Positions 13,410-13,587 of a DNA stretch of 13,587 nt are shown here, in pieces. Origin of the DNA: Paracoccaceae bacterium (GTDB taxonomy: Bacteria; Pseudomonadota; Alphaproteobacteria; Rhodobacterales; Rhodobacteraceae); NCBI GenBank assembly GCA_027069385.1, contig JALXER010000286.1, positions 1-13,587 on the forward strand, given 5' to 3'. Below the pieces are notes generated by a model. It had not been told where the DNA came from and searched no databases. It saw only the letters and a list, made by a program, of their open reading frames with translations. The translations under genes and the position numbers were made by a program. How positions within the stretch are numbered: position 1 is the stretch's first letter; each line of letters opens with the position of its first letter.

Positions 13410-13587
13410 CTATGCGGTAATTGTGATCGGCGGTGGACATGCGGGGGTCGAGGCCGCGCATGCTTCGGCGCGGATGGGGGTTTCTACAGCGCTGATTACG
13501 CATAGTTTTTCTAAAATTGGTGAGATGTCTTGCAACCCAGCAATCGGTGGGTTGGGCAAGGGTCATCTGGTTCGGGAGATCGACGCG
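13402..13587 (+). CDS. mnmG: MnmG, tRNA uridine-5-carboxymethylaminomethyl modification enzyme (3' end cut off)
   Basis: FAD-dependent partner of MnmE in wobble-uridine modification. About 62 residues are visible: the Rossmann FAD-binding motif VIGGGHAGVEAAHAS near the N-terminus, then MSCNPAIGGLGKGHLVREIDA, both diagnostic of MnmG/GidA. The gene runs off the right edge. Start choice: GTG at 13402 has AGGGA (13388-13392) 9 bases upstream. An in-frame TTG at 13393 would add MFH and abuts that ribosome site directly, so it is less likely, although some relatives appear to begin MFHVKH. There is no ATG option. Either way the parS palindrome lies over the start region. Co-transcribed with mnmE. 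Confidence 0.95.
   Translation, partial: MKHYAVIVIGGGHAGVEAAHASARMGVSTALITHSFSKIGEMSCNPAIGGLGKGHLVREIDA

Noticed and set aside
1..13587. Mobile elements, CRISPR arrays, tRNA or rRNA genes, defence systems
   Set aside because: No transposase or integrase motifs, terminal repeats, regular repeat arrays or tRNA-like cloverleaf sequences were seen; gene content is conserved housekeeping throughout.

Overview
The window looks like a chromosomal housekeeping segment from an alphaproteobacterium, most likely of the Rhodobacterales. This rests on protein character (a DUF2125-type periplasmic protein, HemJ in place of HemG/HemY, a bacterial Tim44-like protein, a YceF-like Maf) and on gene order: fxsA-secB | dnaQ-coaE-aroE-maf | hemE-hemJ-rho-mnmE-mnmG. 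I see no tRNA, rRNA, CRISPR array, insertion sequence or phage gene, and no sign of recent transfer.

Left part (1-3724, + strand): the 3' end of a multi-pass membrane protein of unknown function, overlapping by 4 bases with hslU (ATPase of the HslUV protease). A secreted DUF2125-type protein follows, closed by a clear hairpin terminator. Middle (3704-5578): a minus-strand pair, smr and a Tim44-like gene, diverges from fxsA on the plus strand. secB follows and meets dnaQ tail to tail with a single base between them. From 6137 to 8831 a very tight minus-strand operon runs maf > aroE > coaE > dnaQ, with ATGA overlaps or a 3-base gap.

The most notable region is the only long non-coding stretch, 8832-9166, between the divergent genes maf and hemE. 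It has two perfect DnaA boxes, two more with one mismatch, three GANTC sites, a perfect 18-base palindrome, and a 24-base pure A/T run just before the hemE ribosome binding site. Since the chromosomal origins of Caulobacter crescentus and Rickettsia prowazekii lie beside hemE, I call this the probable oriC. The genes touching it on both sides read away from it, as expected for leading-strand genes.

Right part (9167-13587, + strand): hemE and hemJ (heme synthesis), rho with its own good sigma-70-type promoter, mnmE, and the start of mnmG. mnmE and mnmG act together in tRNA wobble-uridine modification. A perfect 16-base parS site (ParB/Spo0J binding) overlaps the mnmG start codon, about 4.3 kb from the proposed origin. 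The window therefore holds two cis-acting chromosome-maintenance elements, a probable replication origin and a segregation site, inside ordinary housekeeping genes. I found no convincing new multi-gene system; the interest is in the fine structure of the origin and the parS-start codon overlap.
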